Source: Pseudomonas sp. BCA17
Lineage (GTDB): Bacteria; Pseudomonadota; Gammaproteobacteria; Pseudomonadales; Pseudomonadaceae
Direction: 5' to 3'
Length of the DNA stretch: 64,000 bases
Assembly: GCF_004519405.1 (NCBI RefSeq)
Contig: NZ_SGWI01000006.1
Span: 372,001-436,000 of the forward strand
Positions 63,684-64,000 of the stretch are shown piece by piece (the stretch's first letter is position 1; the number at the start of each line of letters is the position of its first letter). A program made the translations under genes and the position numbers. The notes under the pieces were generated by a model. It saw nothing but the letters and a program-made list of their open reading frames with translations. It did not search any database and was not told where the DNA came from.

Positions 63684-64000
63684 CTAGGTCACCAGTTGGT
63701 TGATTTCAATGATCGGCAACAGCACCGCCATCACAATCACCAGCACCACCGCGCCCATCACGACGATCATCAAGGGCTCCAGTAACGCTGTCATGCCCAT
63801 GGCGCGGCGTTCGATATCCCGGGACAAGGTTTGTGCCGCGCGCTCGAGCATCGGCGGCAGTGAGCCGGTTTTTTCGCCGCTGGCGATCAGGTGGATCAGT
63901 ACCGGCGGGAAAACTTTTTCCAGCGCCAGCGCCGGCGCCAGGTTGGCCCCTTCGCGCACCTTGGCCGTGGCTTCGTTGACGCACTGGCTCAAGCGATCAT
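63684..64000 (-). CDS. hxcS: Type II secretion inner-membrane protein GspF (HxcS-like), C-terminal part
   Basis: The last 105 codons of a gene that runs off the right edge. The stretch LIASGEKTGSLPPMLERAAQ is the conserved block of the second GspF cytoplasmic domain, and the final helix MIVVMGAVVLVIVMAVLLPI leads to INQLV, as in GspF/XcpS proteins. Location beside a DING-like gene and the pdt cluster matches the hxc type II secretion locus, which exports phosphatases in phosphate starvation. The Hxc assignment is by context; another Gsp system cannot be excluded. Confidence 0.85.
   Translation of the reverse strand, partial: DRLSQCVNEATAKVREGANLAPALALEKVFPPVLIHLIASGEKTGSLPPMLERAAQTLSRDIERRAMGMTALLEPLMIVVMGAVVLVIVMAVLLPIIEINQLVT

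Overview
The window looks like a chromosome segment of a fluorescent Pseudomonas (P. fluorescens group). The grounds are high GC, a pyoverdine-type peptide synthetase, Pseudomonas REP/REPIN repeats, an Hxc-type type II secretion gene, and a cluster ordered like the P. aeruginosa PdtA/PdtB two-partner secretion locus (PA0690 onward). No rRNA, tRNA, CRISPR array or prophage was seen.

Layout. 1-5328 (minus): first 1776 codons of a pyoverdine NRPS (C-A-T-E-C, A domain code for serine). 5591-8757 (minus): MFS exporter, MATE exporter, DUF2239 protein. 8859-16371: an IclR regulator divergent from a tightly packed seven-gene operon (ABC ATPase, two permeases, a small 2Fe-2S protein, two flavoproteins, a periplasmic binding protein), which reads as uptake plus oxidation of one unidentified amino or imino compound. 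16372-19904: NAD salvage genes nadE-pncB-pncA divergent from an NrtR-like repressor, with a 21-bp palindrome over the promoter. 19911-23145: a polyol-type binding protein, a short-chain dehydrogenase and an AraC regulator, with no permease or ATPase. 23374-25379: a Tsx-like outer-membrane channel and a purine nucleoside permease, with a PurR/LacI-type palindrome upstream. 25573-31316: dehydrogenase, XapX, AraC, a metallothionein missed by length filters, paired YdcZ-type proteins with LysR, and MntH. 31359-38015: a hydrolase/YaaW fusion, a Kef-type antiporter, DcrB-like protein, esterase, CobF and a histidine-phosphatase-like protein.

38485-61945 (minus) is one functional block. A 4208-residue TpsA exoprotein is followed by a Phd/DUF772 fusion protein, the TpsB transporter, an unusual ExbB with a periplasmic LamG domain, ExbD, TonB, a porin, a coiled-coil protein, a YbjN protein, a PpiC-type isomerase and a LysR regulator. 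The right end carries a DING/PstS-like protein with three PhoB-type half-sites upstream, and the 3' end of a GspF/HxcS gene. Phosphate starvation may therefore control this end of the window.

Mobile and repeat content: a 201-bp non-autonomous element with IS4-like ends and a perfect 12-bp target duplication (33128-33328), a second element with the same ends around a different REPIN (25405-25566), another REPIN at 35829-35919, and three copies of a dispersed repeat of about 200-280 bp (38137-38412, and an inverted pair at 48707-49264).
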